A program made the translations under genes and the position numbers. This document shows, in pieces, positions 16,824 to 24,596 of a stretch of 64,000 nt of DNA. The stretch's first letter is position 1. Each line of letters opens with the position of its first letter. The notes under the pieces are model-generated. The model saw only the letters and a list, made by a program, of their open reading frames with translations, searched no databases and was not told the origin of the DNA. Source of the DNA: Actinophytocola sp963826035 (GTDB taxonomy: Bacteria; Actinomycetota; Actinomycetes; Mycobacteriales; Pseudonocardiaceae); contig CAWGVZ010000010.1 of NCBI GenBank assembly GCA_963826035.1, positions 620,001 to 684,000 of the forward strand, written 5' to 3'.

Positions 16824-18215
16824 TCAGTCCTCGCGGACCACCGACTCCTCGAGCTGTTGACCGTCTCGCCTGGTCACGACGCAGAAGATGCCCTGGGTGT
16901 CGCCCTCGCCGCTGACCCACGACGACTCGGTGGGGATCAGCGGGGTGACGGCGAGCGTCGTGTCCTTGTCGTCGGGGATCACCAGCTCGCTGTCGAACAA
17001 CAGCAGACAGATCGACTCGGCGAACGACCTGAGCGACTCCTCGCCCGGGTGGTCGAGCGTCTCTCCGTTGAACGGGTAGTAGTCGGCCAGCACCTGGAAG
17101 TCGTGCGGCTCGTCGCAGGTGATGGAGGAGTCCGAGCCGAAGTTGGTCCCGCGCTCGAGGGGCCGTGGGCCGCAGTAACCGCCACTGAGCACGAACTCCG
17201 GCACGTCGCCGCCCTCGCCGTGGGTCATGATCGGCTGGAGCACGGTGTCCGCCGGATCGGCGGTGCCGGGCCTGCCTAGGAACCATCCGCCGGCGAAGGC
17301 ACCGAGCACGAGCAACGCCACCAGCGCGATCACCAGTGGGCGCCGGGCGGTGCGGGCCGGGGCCGGGATCGGCTGGGAAATGCGCTGCGTGCCGTCCGGC
17401 GGCGTCGCGGTGACCTGGCCGAGCAGGCCGCGTACCTGCGCCGGGGACGGGCGGGCCGCCGGCACCGTGTTGAGCAGGCCGGTGATCACCGAGGCGAGCG
17501 GGCCCTGGCAGCGGGTCAGGTACGGGACCTCGTTGAGGATGGCGTTCATGGTGGCGGCCGTGGTGGACCGTTCGAACGGCGAGTAGCCCTCGACCGCGAA
17601 GTACAGGACCGCGCCCAGCGCCCACAGGTCCGAGCCGGGTTCGGCCTGGCCGTCGCGGATCCGCTCGGGCGCCATGTAGGTGGGCGACCCGACGAGCACG
17701 CCGCTGGTGGTGAGCCGCGGGTCGTCCATGGCCTGGGCGATGCCGAAGTCCGTGAGCTTCACCCGGCCGTTCGGGAGCAGCATGATGTTGCTGGGCTTCA
17801 CATCCCGGTGCACGATCCCCGCCGCGTGCGCCGCCTCCAGCGCCGAGAGCAGTTGCTCGGCCAGCCGCGCCACCGTGTCCGGCGGCAGCGGACCCCTGTC
17901 CCGCAGCACGGTGGACAGCGTCGGCGCCTGGATCAGCTCCATGACGATGTAGGTGTTGCCCGACTCCTGGAGCACGTCGTACACGGTGACCACGCCGGGA
18001 TCGTTCAGGCGCCCGGCGGCGCGGGCCTCACGCAGCACCCGCTCCTCCATGATCGCCCGCTCCTCGACGGGCACCCCGTCCGGCAGGTGCAGCTCCTTGA
18101 TCGCCACGCGCCTGCCGATCGTCCGGTCCTCGGCCAGCCACACGATGCCCATCCCGCCGCGGCCGATCTCCTGGAGCAGGGCATACCGGCCGGCGATGAT
18201 CCGCTGCTGATCCAC
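16824..18215 (-). CDS. Membrane Ser/Thr protein kinase, paralogue with extracellular four-cysteine domain
   Basis: A 463-residue kinase with Lys40, HRDVKPSNI (Asp138) and TDFG in a kinase domain of ~10-265, a membrane helix at ~293-314 and an extracellular domain with cysteines in GYCGP, ITCDEPHD, ESICLLLF and IFCVV. It is a close paralogue of the kinase at 14440-15945 (kinase domains nearly identical; extracellular parts diverged). The GTG at 18215 leaves only 33 bp to the divergent dinB start, so one or both messages are probably leaderless. Confidence 0.88.
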   Translation of the reverse strand: MDQQRIIAGRYALLQEIGRGGMGIVWLAEDRTIGRRVAIKELHLPDGVPVEERAIMEERVLREARAAGRLNDPGVVTVYDVLQESGNTYIVMELIQAPTLSTVLRDRGPLPPDTVARLAEQLLSALEAAHAAGIVHRDVKPSNIMLLPNGRVKLTDFGIAQAMDDPRLTTSGVLVGSPTYMAPERIRDGQAEPGSDLWALGAVLYFAVEGYSPFERSTTAATMNAILNEVPYLTRCQGPLASVITGLLNTVPAARPSPAQVRGLLGQVTATPPDGTQRISQPIPAPARTARRPLVIALVALLVLGAFAGGWFLGRPGTADPADTVLQPIMTHGEGGDVPEFVLSGGYCGPRPLERGTNFGSDSSITCDEPHDFQVLADYYPFNGETLDHPGEESLRSFAESICLLLFDSELVIPDDKDTTLAVTPLIPTESSWVSGEGDTQGIFCVVTRRDGQQLEESVVRED

Positions 18216-18248
18216 GCGCGGGATGCTAACGCGCGCCACACTGTGGGC

Positions 18249-19265
18249 ATGGCGACCTGGGTGCTCCACGTCGACCTCGACCAGTTCATCGCGGCGGTCG
18301 AGGTCCTGCGGCGGCCCGAGCTGGCCGGACGGCCGGTGGTGGTCGGTGGCCGCGGCGACCCGACCGAGCGCGCGGTGGTGGCCACCGCGTCCTACGAGGC
18401 CCGGGAGTTCGGCGTGCACTCGGGCATCCCGCTGCGGCTCGCCGCGCGGCGCTGTCCCGACGCGGTGTTCCTGCCCCACGACGCCCCGGCCTACGACGTG
18501 GCGTCCGCGCAGGTCATGGACGCACTGCGGTTGTTCGACCTGCCGCTGGAGGTGCTCGGCTGGGACGAGGCGTTCCTCGGGCTGACGGGCGACGATCCGG
18601 AGGGCGTGGCGGCGGACATCCAGCAGACGGTGCTCGACCGCACGCGGCTGCACTCGTCCATCGGCATCGGCGACAACAAGCTGCGCGCCAAGCTGGCCAC
18701 GGGGTTCGCCAAGCCGGCCGGCATCTACCGGTTGACCAAGGAGAACTGGGTTTCGGTGATGGGGTCCCGGCCGACCGAGGCGCTGTGGGGCATCGGCCGC
18801 AAGACCGCGCGCAAGCTCGCGGAACTGGACCTGCACACGGTCACCCAGCTGGCCACGGCCGACCCGGACCTGCTGGCGCGACGACTCGGCCCGACCATGG
18901 GCCCGTGGTACCGGGACCTCGCCAGGGGCGCCGGCAGCGCGGAGGTGACGGGCGAGCCGTGGACAGCGCGGTCGCGCAGCCGCGAGACCACCTATCAGGA
19001 GAACCTGACCGACCCGACGGAGATCGCGGCGGCCGTCGAGGTGCTGGCCCGGCGAGTGGCCGACGATGTGGTGGCGGAGGGTCGGCCGGCCGTCCGGGTG
19101 GCCGTGAAGGTCCGGTTCGCGCCGTTCTTCACCCACACCCGGAGCGCGAAACTGCCGGCGCCGACGAGCGACGCCGGGGAGTTGGCGAAGGGCGCGCTGG
19201 ACGTCCTCGCCCGCTTCGACCTGGACCGGCCGATCCGCCTACTGGGCGTCCGCGCCGAGTTCTGA
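18249..19265 (+). CDS. dinB2: Y-family DNA polymerase, DinB2-type
   Basis: A 338-residue translesion polymerase closest in sequence to mycobacterial DinB2. Catalytic acidic residues are Asp9, Asp106 and Glu107 (HVDLD and GWDEAFLG). The position of the sugar steric gate is Ile14 (DLDQFIAAVE), where most Pol IV enzymes have Tyr/Phe and mycobacterial DinB2 has Leu; a small side chain there permits ribonucleotide use. The protein stops at RLLGVRAEF, without a C-terminal beta-clamp peptide, also as in DinB2. It is single, divergent from a kinase, and ends at a hairpin. Confidence 0.9.
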   Translation: MATWVLHVDLDQFIAAVEVLRRPELAGRPVVVGGRGDPTERAVVATASYEAREFGVHSGIPLRLAARRCPDAVFLPHDAPAYDVASAQVMDALRLFDLPLEVLGWDEAFLGLTGDDPEGVAADIQQTVLDRTRLHSSIGIGDNKLRAKLATGFAKPAGIYRLTKENWVSVMGSRPTEALWGIGRKTARKLAELDLHTVTQLATADPDLLARRLGPTMGPWYRDLARGAGSAEVTGEPWTARSRSRETTYQENLTDPTEIAAAVEVLARRVADDVVAEGRPAVRVAVKVRFAPFFTHTRSAKLPAPTSDAGELAKGALDVLARFDLDRPIRLLGVRAEF

Positions 19266-19273
19266 CCGCTGGC

Positions 19274-19330
19274 ATGCAGGGAACGACGCCTTCACTGCGT
19301 TGACCGCGGGGAACGGCGCCTTCCCTGCAT
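19274..19330. terminator. Bidirectional hairpin between convergent genes
   Basis: The 10-base arms ATGCAGGGAA and TTCCCTGCAT pair, with a second partly matching GAACGRCGCCTTC motif repeated in each half. It lies between dinB2 and the convergent ACT gene and most likely ends both transcripts. Confidence 0.75.
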
Positions 19331-19336
19331 CGAGGA

Positions 19337-19720
19337 TCAGACGGGTTCCACCTCGTGGCCCGCCTCGCGCAGGGCTGTCACCGCGCGGTCCAGGTCGGTG
19401 GCCTTCACCAGCACATGATCGGTGTCGTAGGTGGACACGGCGAACAGGCTCACGCCCGCCGCGGCCAGCGCACCCGCCAGCGCCGCCATGATGCCGGTCA
19501 GCGTGAACTCCAGCGGGCCGCGGACGGTCAGCAGGCGCCAGCCGTCGGCGCGTTCGCCCTCCGGTGCCACGGCCGTCGGGCAGACGATCGACACCCCGTC
19601 CGGTGTGCTGGTGATCGACACGAAGGCCCCGCCACGGTCGAACACCGGCGGGACCTCACCGGGACGCAGCTTGGCGACCGTGTAGTCGCCAGGCGCCACG
19701 TCGACCACGAGCCGGCGCAC
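19337..19720 (-). CDS. ACT domain protein (CASTOR/ACT_7 type)
   Basis: A 127-residue protein with two ACT-like halves: FVSITSTPDGVSIVCP in the first, and the typical FTLTGIMAALAGALAAAGVSLFAVSTYDTDHVLV in two runs in the second. Such stand-alone ACT proteins bind amino acids and act as sensors; the ligand is not known. It lies 4 bp after thyX and is probably cotranscribed with it. Confidence 0.85.
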   Translation of the reverse strand: MRRLVVDVAPGDYTVAKLRPGEVPPVFDRGGAFVSITSTPDGVSIVCPTAVAPEGERADGWRLLTVRGPLEFTLTGIMAALAGALAAAGVSLFAVSTYDTDHVLVKATDLDRAVTALREAGHEVEPV

Positions 19721-19724
19721 CCGC

Positions 19725-20477
19725 TCAGCCCTCCGTGACGTACGGGCTGGACGCGACCTCGGTGCCGTCCGGGAGGGATGAGATGACGAAGTCGTCGAAC
19801 ACGTTCGTGGCGGTCTTCTGCAGCTGTCGCAGGCATTCCACGGCCAGTTCGCGGATCTCGACGTCGGCGTGCTCGCTCGCGCGCATGGCCACGAAGTGCC
19901 GCCAGGCGCGGTAGTTGCCGGTCACCACGATGCGCGTCTCGGTGGCGTTGGGCAGCACCGCGCGGGCGGCCTGGCGAGCCTGCTTGCGGCGCAGCGTCGC
20001 GTTGGGCACGTCGGCGAAGTGCTCCTCGAGGCCCTTGAGCAACTCGGTGTAGGCGGCGACGCTCGCCTCGGTGGCCGCCAGGAACTTCTCGTGCAGCACC
20101 GGGTCGCTCGCGATGACGTCCGGCTCGACCATGGCGGCGTCGCGCTCGGGCACGTACCGCTGGGAGAGCTGGGAGTAGGAGAAGTGCCGGTGCCGGATCA
20201 GCTCGTGGGTGAGCGATCGGGAGATGCCGGAGATGTAGAAGGTGACGGTGCCGTGCTCGAGCACCGACAGGTGCCCGACCTCGAGGATGTGGCGCAGATA
20301 GCCGGCGTTCGTCGCGGTGACCGGGTTCGGCTTCTTCCACGACTGGTAGCACGCGCGGCCGGCGAACTCGGCGAGCGCCGCACCGCCGTCGGCGTCGGTG
20401 GACCACGGCACATCGGCCGGCGGGAGGAACTCGGTCCTGGCGATGAGTTGCACCTTGGGGGACACCACGTCCGTCAT
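19725..20477 (-). CDS. thyX: Flavin-dependent thymidylate synthase
   Basis: A 250-residue FAD-dependent enzyme making dTMP from dUMP. The signature RHRx7S is present as RHRHFSYSQLS (Arg95 to Ser105), followed by QRYVPE. The ATG at 20477 gives the usual N-terminus (MTDVVSPKVQLIAR); no Shine-Dalgarno is visible, so the message may be leaderless. In mycobacteria thyX directly precedes dapA; here about 5 kb of kinase, polymerase and ACT genes separates them. Confidence 0.95.
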   Translation of the reverse strand: MTDVVSPKVQLIARTEFLPPADVPWSTDADGGAALAEFAGRACYQSWKKPNPVTATNAGYLRHILEVGHLSVLEHGTVTFYISGISRSLTHELIRHRHFSYSQLSQRYVPERDAAMVEPDVIASDPVLHEKFLAATEASVAAYTELLKGLEEHFADVPNATLRRKQARQAARAVLPNATETRIVVTGNYRAWRHFVAMRASEHADVEIRELAVECLRQLQKTATNVFDDFVISSLPDGTEVASSPYVTEG

Positions 20478-20551
20478 GCCGGCCAGGGTAACTCCCCTGC
20501 TGGTGCCCATTGGGGTGACTCGCGTGACGGCATCGTGACAGCACCGGTTGC

Positions 20552-20580
20552 TTGACTGATGTCAATTGTGACGTCATAGT
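20552..20580 (+). promoter_or_regulatory. Strong promoter with internal operator, leaderless
   Basis: TTGACT (20552-20557) and CATAGT (20575-20580) are separated by exactly 17 bp, and the ATG follows 7 bases later, so the RNA is almost certainly leaderless. The spacer holds an imperfect palindrome GATGTCA-ATTG-TGACGTC (20558-20575). A repressor bound there would block RNA polymerase; the gene's own RHH-type product is the likely repressor. Confidence 0.75.
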
Positions 20581-20586
20581 GGCATC

Positions 20587-21090
20587 ATGGATCTCACACC
20601 GTATATCGCGTCGCTGCGGGAGGACTTGGCCACAGCCGCCTCCGCCGGTGACGAGAGCACTCAACGAACGGCCGCCGTGCTGGGCGCGGCGCTGGAGCCG
20701 GCCGCGCGGCTGGCCATCATGAACGCCCTGTCCGACCTCGCGGCGGAGGTGACCGCCTCGCTCGACGACCACGTGGTGGACGTGCGGCTGGTCGGCCGGG
20801 AGGTTCAGGTGGTCGTCACGGGCACCGCGCCGCCGCGGGAGTCCGCCGCCGAGGACGTGCCGCCGCCGCAGAACGAGACCGGCGACATGAGCCGGATGAC
20901 GCTGCGGCTGTTCGAGCAGCTCAAGAGCAAGGCCGAGCAGGCGGCCGCGGCACAGGGGGTGTCGCTGAACACGTTCGTGCAGCAGGCGGTTTCCGGTGCG
21001 CTGCATGGGAAGCGGCGCGAGTGGGGGTCGAAGTCGGACTGGGGCGACTTCGGGGACTCGTCGCGGATCCGCGGTTGGTACGAGGGGTAG
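20587..21090 (+). CDS. HicB-like protein with C-terminal ribbon-helix-helix
   Basis: A 167-residue protein. Residues ~50-80 (VTASLDDHVVDVRLVGREVQVVV) look like a small HicB-type beta domain. Residues ~101-140 (SRMTLRLFEQLKSKAEQAAA then GVSLNTFVQQAVSGAL) are a ribbon-helix-helix DNA-binding unit. The basic/Gly tail follows. It resembles HicB-family antitoxins but no HicA toxin is adjacent; the partner is a DUF4097 protein starting 5 bp downstream. The actinobacterial pair recurs, so a joint role is likely though unknown. Confidence 0.75.
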   Translation: MDLTPYIASLREDLATAASAGDESTQRTAAVLGAALEPAARLAIMNALSDLAAEVTASLDDHVVDVRLVGREVQVVVTGTAPPRESAAEDVPPPQNETGDMSRMTLRLFEQLKSKAEQAAAAQGVSLNTFVQQAVSGALHGKRREWGSKSDWGDFGDSSRIRGWYEG

Positions 21091-21095
21091 AGGCA

Positions 21096-21998
21096 ATGTC
21101 GGAGAACCCACAGGACGCCGAGAACGTGGTGCGGCGGCAGACTTTCGACGTCGAGGGGCCGCTCGAGCTGGACCTGGCCACGGGCCAGGGGCGGCTCGAG
21201 GTGCGGCTGGTCGACGAGCCAGGGGTGCACGTCGAGGTGCGGCACGACGTGAGCGGGGCGAACCCGTTCACGCAGGGGTTGTCGAGCCTCATGAACTTCA
21301 TCGGCTCGCAGATCGGCAACGACGTCGGGGCCGGCGACCCGGCCGCCACGGCCGTGCGCCAGACGCGGGTCGACCTGACGGCGGGCCGGCTGGTCGTGCG
21401 GACGCCCAAGGAGATGCAGCTGCGGAACGTGCCGGTCGCAGTGTCCGTGCAGGCGCCGGTCGGCAGCCACGTCACCGCGCGGGCCGGCTCGGGTGACGTC
21501 GCGGTGAGCGGCGCAGTCGGGCGGCTGGAGGCCCAGACCGGGTCCGGGCGGATCAGCACCGACCAGGCGACGGGCGGCGCACGGGTCGAGACGGGCTCCG
21601 GCGTGGTGCGGCTCGGTCCCATGGCGGGCGGGCTGCGCGCGAAGACGGGCAGCGGCGACCTGGAGGTGACGGCCATCGGTGCGCCGAGCACGGTGGTGAC
21701 CGGCAGCGGCGACGTCTGGCTGGGCACGGTGACCGGCGATGTGCTGGTACGCACCGGCAGCGGCGCGGTGACCATCGCGACCGCGACGTCCGGTGAACTG
21801 GAGCTGCACACGGGGTCGGGCGCCATTCGGGTGGGCGTGCGCAAGGGCTGCCCGGCGGAGGTCGACCTGTCGACCGGCTCGGGCGAAGCCCGCAGCGAGC
21901 TGGACCTGACGCTCACTCCACCGGAGAACAAGCCACCCCTGAAGATCCGCGGCCGCACAGGCTCCGGCGGCGCCTTCCTGACAAGCGCGATCGAATAA
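21096..21998 (+). CDS. DUF4097 beta-strand repeat protein
   Basis: A 300-residue protein built of repeated short strands with TGSG turns (TGSGRIST, TGSGVVRL, TGSGDLEV, TGSGDVWL, TGSGAVTI, TGSGAIRV), predicting a right-handed beta-helix-like solenoid. There is no signal peptide or membrane segment, so it should be cytoplasmic. It starts 5 bp after the HicB/RHH gene and is cotranscribed from the promoter at 20552. Function unknown; DUF4097 proteins are sometimes called adhesins but nothing here supports a surface location. Confidence 0.82.
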   Translation: MSENPQDAENVVRRQTFDVEGPLELDLATGQGRLEVRLVDEPGVHVEVRHDVSGANPFTQGLSSLMNFIGSQIGNDVGAGDPAATAVRQTRVDLTAGRLVVRTPKEMQLRNVPVAVSVQAPVGSHVTARAGSGDVAVSGAVGRLEAQTGSGRISTDQATGGARVETGSGVVRLGPMAGGLRAKTGSGDLEVTAIGAPSTVVTGSGDVWLGTVTGDVLVRTGSGAVTIATATSGELELHTGSGAIRVGVRKGCPAEVDLSTGSGEARSELDLTLTPPENKPPLKIRGRTGSGGAFLTSAIE

Positions 21999-22048
21999 CC
22001 ACCCGTACGCCACCCACGCCGCAGGAGTCGTCGTACCTGGCGGTAGTG

Positions 22049-22320
22049 GTCATCATGACCGACACGAACGGTCACCGCTCGACGCGAGCGGTCATCATGC
22101 GCGACGCGAATGGTCATCATGCGCGACCGCAACGGTCATCATGGCCGACGCGAGCGGTCATCATGACCCCCGCAAACGGCCGACTCGCACCGCTAAGCGA
22201 GTCGGCTACTCCGGCAGGGCGACTCAGCCACGCCCGCAGACCGGACCAGCCACTCCGGCAGGCCGAGCGCGCATCATGACCACTCCCGTTGGGCACGATG
22301 ACCACTGCCGGCGCGCGTGA
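22049..22320. repeat. 22-bp repeat array between convergent genes (family D)
   Basis: The 389-bp gap between the DUF4097 and YcaQ-like stops contains no gene. GGTCATCATG boxes start at 22049, 22090, 22112, 22134 and 22156 (22-bp steps after a degenerate unit), spaced by CGACGCGA-type linkers. A centre with CGACTCG/CGAGTCG halves follows. Opposed CATGACCACTCCCGT and CGATGACCACTGCC boxes lie at about 22275-22310. Confidence 0.9.
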
Positions 22321-22387
22321 TGCCGGCCAGTCGGGTAGGCGTGGTGGCCATTGCCGTTGGGGTGGCCGTTGGCGGTGGTTGGGACTG

Positions 22388-23602
22388 TCAGCGGGTTAAG
22401 GCTCGGGACAGGTTGCCGCGGTTTTCTACTACTACGCCGTCCAGGGACAGCCAGTTGGACATCGTTGCTAGTTCGGCTGATAGTTCGGCGGCTACTCGGC
22501 GCTCGTCGACGTTTGGTTCGGCGAAGGCGCCGCGGACTCGTAGGACGCCGGCGGCGCGGTCGGCCTTCAGGTCTACTCGGGCTACCAGTTCGCCGTCCAG
22601 CAGGAACGGGAACACGTAGTAGCCGTACACCCGCTTGGGTTCCGGCACGTAGATCTCGATCCGGTAGTGGAACCCGAACAGGCGCTCGGTGCGGTCGCGT
22701 TCCCAGATCAGCGGGTCGAACGGGCACAGCAGCGCACGCCCGGTGACCTTGCGCGGCGCCTTGGCGTCGACGTGCCGGTACGCCGGATGCCGCCAGCCGC
22801 TGACCGTGACCTCCTCGAGCGTCCCCTCCGCCACCAGTTGCGCCACCGCGAGCTTGCTGTGGTTCGGCGGGCGGATCCTGTAGTAGTCACGCAGATCGGG
22901 CTCGGTGGCCACCCCGTGGGCGATGGCCGCACGCCGGGTCAGCTCGCGGAACGCGTCCTCGTCGGACACCGGTGGCGCGCCGAGCACGGCTGGCGGCAGT
23001 ACCCGCTCCGGCAGGTCGTACAGGCGTTGAAAGCCCTGCCGCGCACCGGTGGTCAGCTCGCCGGCGGCGAACAGGAACTCGCACGCGTGCTTGACGTTCG
23101 ACCGGTTCCACCACCCGCCGCCGCTGCGCGAGCCGCCGCCCCCGAGCGCGTCCTCCAGCGGGCCGGCGCCGATCGGGCCGAGTTCCTTCACCGCGGCGAG
23201 CACGTCGTCCAACAGCGCCGGCGACTCCTTGACCACCGACGTGTACCAACGGCCGTACCGCTCCTCATACTGTTTCATCCGCCAGCGGAACAGTGGCCAG
23301 TCCTCCACCGGCACCAGGCTCGCCTCGTGCGCCCAGTACTCGGCCAGCAGCCGCGGCCGGCGCGCGCTGTGCAGCCACGCGGCGTCGTCGACCAGGTCGG
23401 TCGGATACGGGCCGAGCCGGCTGAACAACGGCATGTAGTGCGCCCGCACGGCCACGTTCACCGAGTCGAGCTGGATCAGCCGCACCCGGTCGAGCACCCG
23501 CCGCAGGTGGCGCCTGGTCACCTCACCACCCGGCCGTGCGTCCGTGAAACCCTGCGCCGCCAAGGCGATCCGACGCGCCGCCCCCGCGGTCAATGTGTTC
23601 AT
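22388..23602 (-). CDS. Winged-helix DNA-binding protein, YcaQ/AlkX-like
   Basis: A 404-residue protein of the HTH_42/YcaQ family, which includes DNA glycosylases acting on interstrand crosslinks. Family features seen are RRIALAAQGF near the start, IQLDSVNV, and the C-terminal LLCPFDPLIWERDRTERLFGF followed by RIEIYVPEPKRVYGYYV. I use the ATG at 23602, because GGAGG lies 9 bases upstream and its A overlaps the TGA of the upstream EamA gene. Repair function is inferred from the family. Confidence 0.85.
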   Translation of the reverse strand: MNTLTAGAARRIALAAQGFTDARPGGEVTRRHLRRVLDRVRLIQLDSVNVAVRAHYMPLFSRLGPYPTDLVDDAAWLHSARRPRLLAEYWAHEASLVPVEDWPLFRWRMKQYEERYGRWYTSVVKESPALLDDVLAAVKELGPIGAGPLEDALGGGGSRSGGGWWNRSNVKHACEFLFAAGELTTGARQGFQRLYDLPERVLPPAVLGAPPVSDEDAFRELTRRAAIAHGVATEPDLRDYYRIRPPNHSKLAVAQLVAEGTLEEVTVSGWRHPAYRHVDAKAPRKVTGRALLCPFDPLIWERDRTERLFGFHYRIEIYVPEPKRVYGYYVFPFLLDGELVARVDLKADRAAGVLRVRGAFAEPNVDERRVAAELSAELATMSNWLSLDGVVVENRGNLSRALTR

Positions 23603-24558
23603 CAACGACATCCCTCCGACACGGTCACGGGCACGGCTCTGGCGCGCTGCTCGCCCCGGACCACGAGCACCACGGCCGCCAGCACGATCACGCCACCGGC
23701 CACCTGCGCCCAGCCGAACCGCTCGTCCGCCAGCAGCACCCCGAGCAGCACGGCCACCACCGGGTTCACGTACGCGTACGTGGCCACCGTGGACACCGGC
23801 AACCGGCCGAGCACGAACACGTACGCACTGAAAGCGAGCGCGCCGAACAGCACGCAGTACCCCCACGCCAGCCATGACGTGGTCGACACCTCGGCCAGCA
23901 CCACCCGCTCCCCGCTCGCCACTCCCCCGGCGGTCAACAGCGCGCCGCCGATGAGCATGCCCACCGCGGAGAACGCCATCGGGTTCGGCGGCACGGGTAA
24001 TCGCGAGCCGGCCACCGTGCCCGTGGCCCAACCGAGCGCCGCCACCAGCACCAGCCACGGCCCCCACCACGCCGCTCCGAGCGCACCAGCCACCGGACCG
24101 CCGAGCAGCAGCACCACCAGCCCGACGAACCCGACGGCCACCCCGATCAGCGTGACCGGCGGCGGCCGCTGCCCGGTGATCCGGCGCAGCACCACCACAT
24201 ACAGCGGCACGGACGCCACGAGCAGCGCGGCGAGCCCGGAGGCCACGTGCTGGACGGCCACCACCACCAGCCCGTTGCCCCACGCCGGCAGCAGCAAGCC
24301 GACCAGCGCGGCCGTGCCGAACTGCGCACGGGTCATCCGTAAACCGGACCGGCCGGCGAACACCAGCACGGCGACACCGAGCAGCGCTCCCGACGCCAGG
24401 AACCGGGCCCCGCCGGACAACAGCGGCGGCATGGTCTCGACGCTGAACCTGATGGCCAGATACGTGGAACCCCACACCACATAGACCACCCCGAGCGCGG
24501 CCCACGCGAACACACCGGCCCTGGCCGGGGCGGTGATGGCGGGTGGTGCGGTGGTCAT
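23602..24558 (-). CDS. EamA/DMT-family transporter
   Basis: A 318-residue ten-helix exporter: VVYVVWGSTYLAIRFSVE in helix 1 and TYAYVNPVVAVLLGVLLADE in the second EamA repeat are hallmark RhaT/YdcZ-like blocks. The ATG at 24558 gives the normal N-terminus. Its stop is interleaved with the start of the YcaQ-like gene, so both are coupled. Substrate unknown; pairing with a DNA repair glycosylase would fit export of a DNA-damaging agent, but this is speculation. Confidence 0.85.
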   Translation of the reverse strand: MTTAPPAITAPARAGVFAWAALGVVYVVWGSTYLAIRFSVETMPPLLSGGARFLASGALLGVAVLVFAGRSGLRMTRAQFGTAALVGLLLPAWGNGLVVVAVQHVASGLAALLVASVPLYVVVLRRITGQRPPPVTLIGVAVGFVGLVVLLLGGPVAGALGAAWWGPWLVLVAALGWATGTVAGSRLPVPPNPMAFSAVGMLIGGALLTAGGVASGERVVLAEVSTTSWLAWGYCVLFGALAFSAYVFVLGRLPVSTVATYAYVNPVVAVLLGVLLADERFGWAQVAGGVIVLAAVVLVVRGEQRARAVPVTVSEGCR

Positions 24559-24596
24559 GGGGCACACGATGACATGGAGCACCGACAAAAAATGAA

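Noticed and set aside
20587..21998. HicAB toxin-antitoxin pair
   Set aside because: The second gene is a DUF4097 beta-solenoid, not a HicA-type RNase.
22388..24565. 725-codon frame joining the YcaQ-like gene to upstream sequence
   Set aside because: The upstream part is out of frame with the EamA gene it overlaps; the ATG at 23602 has the Shine-Dalgarno and TGA-overlap of a real start.
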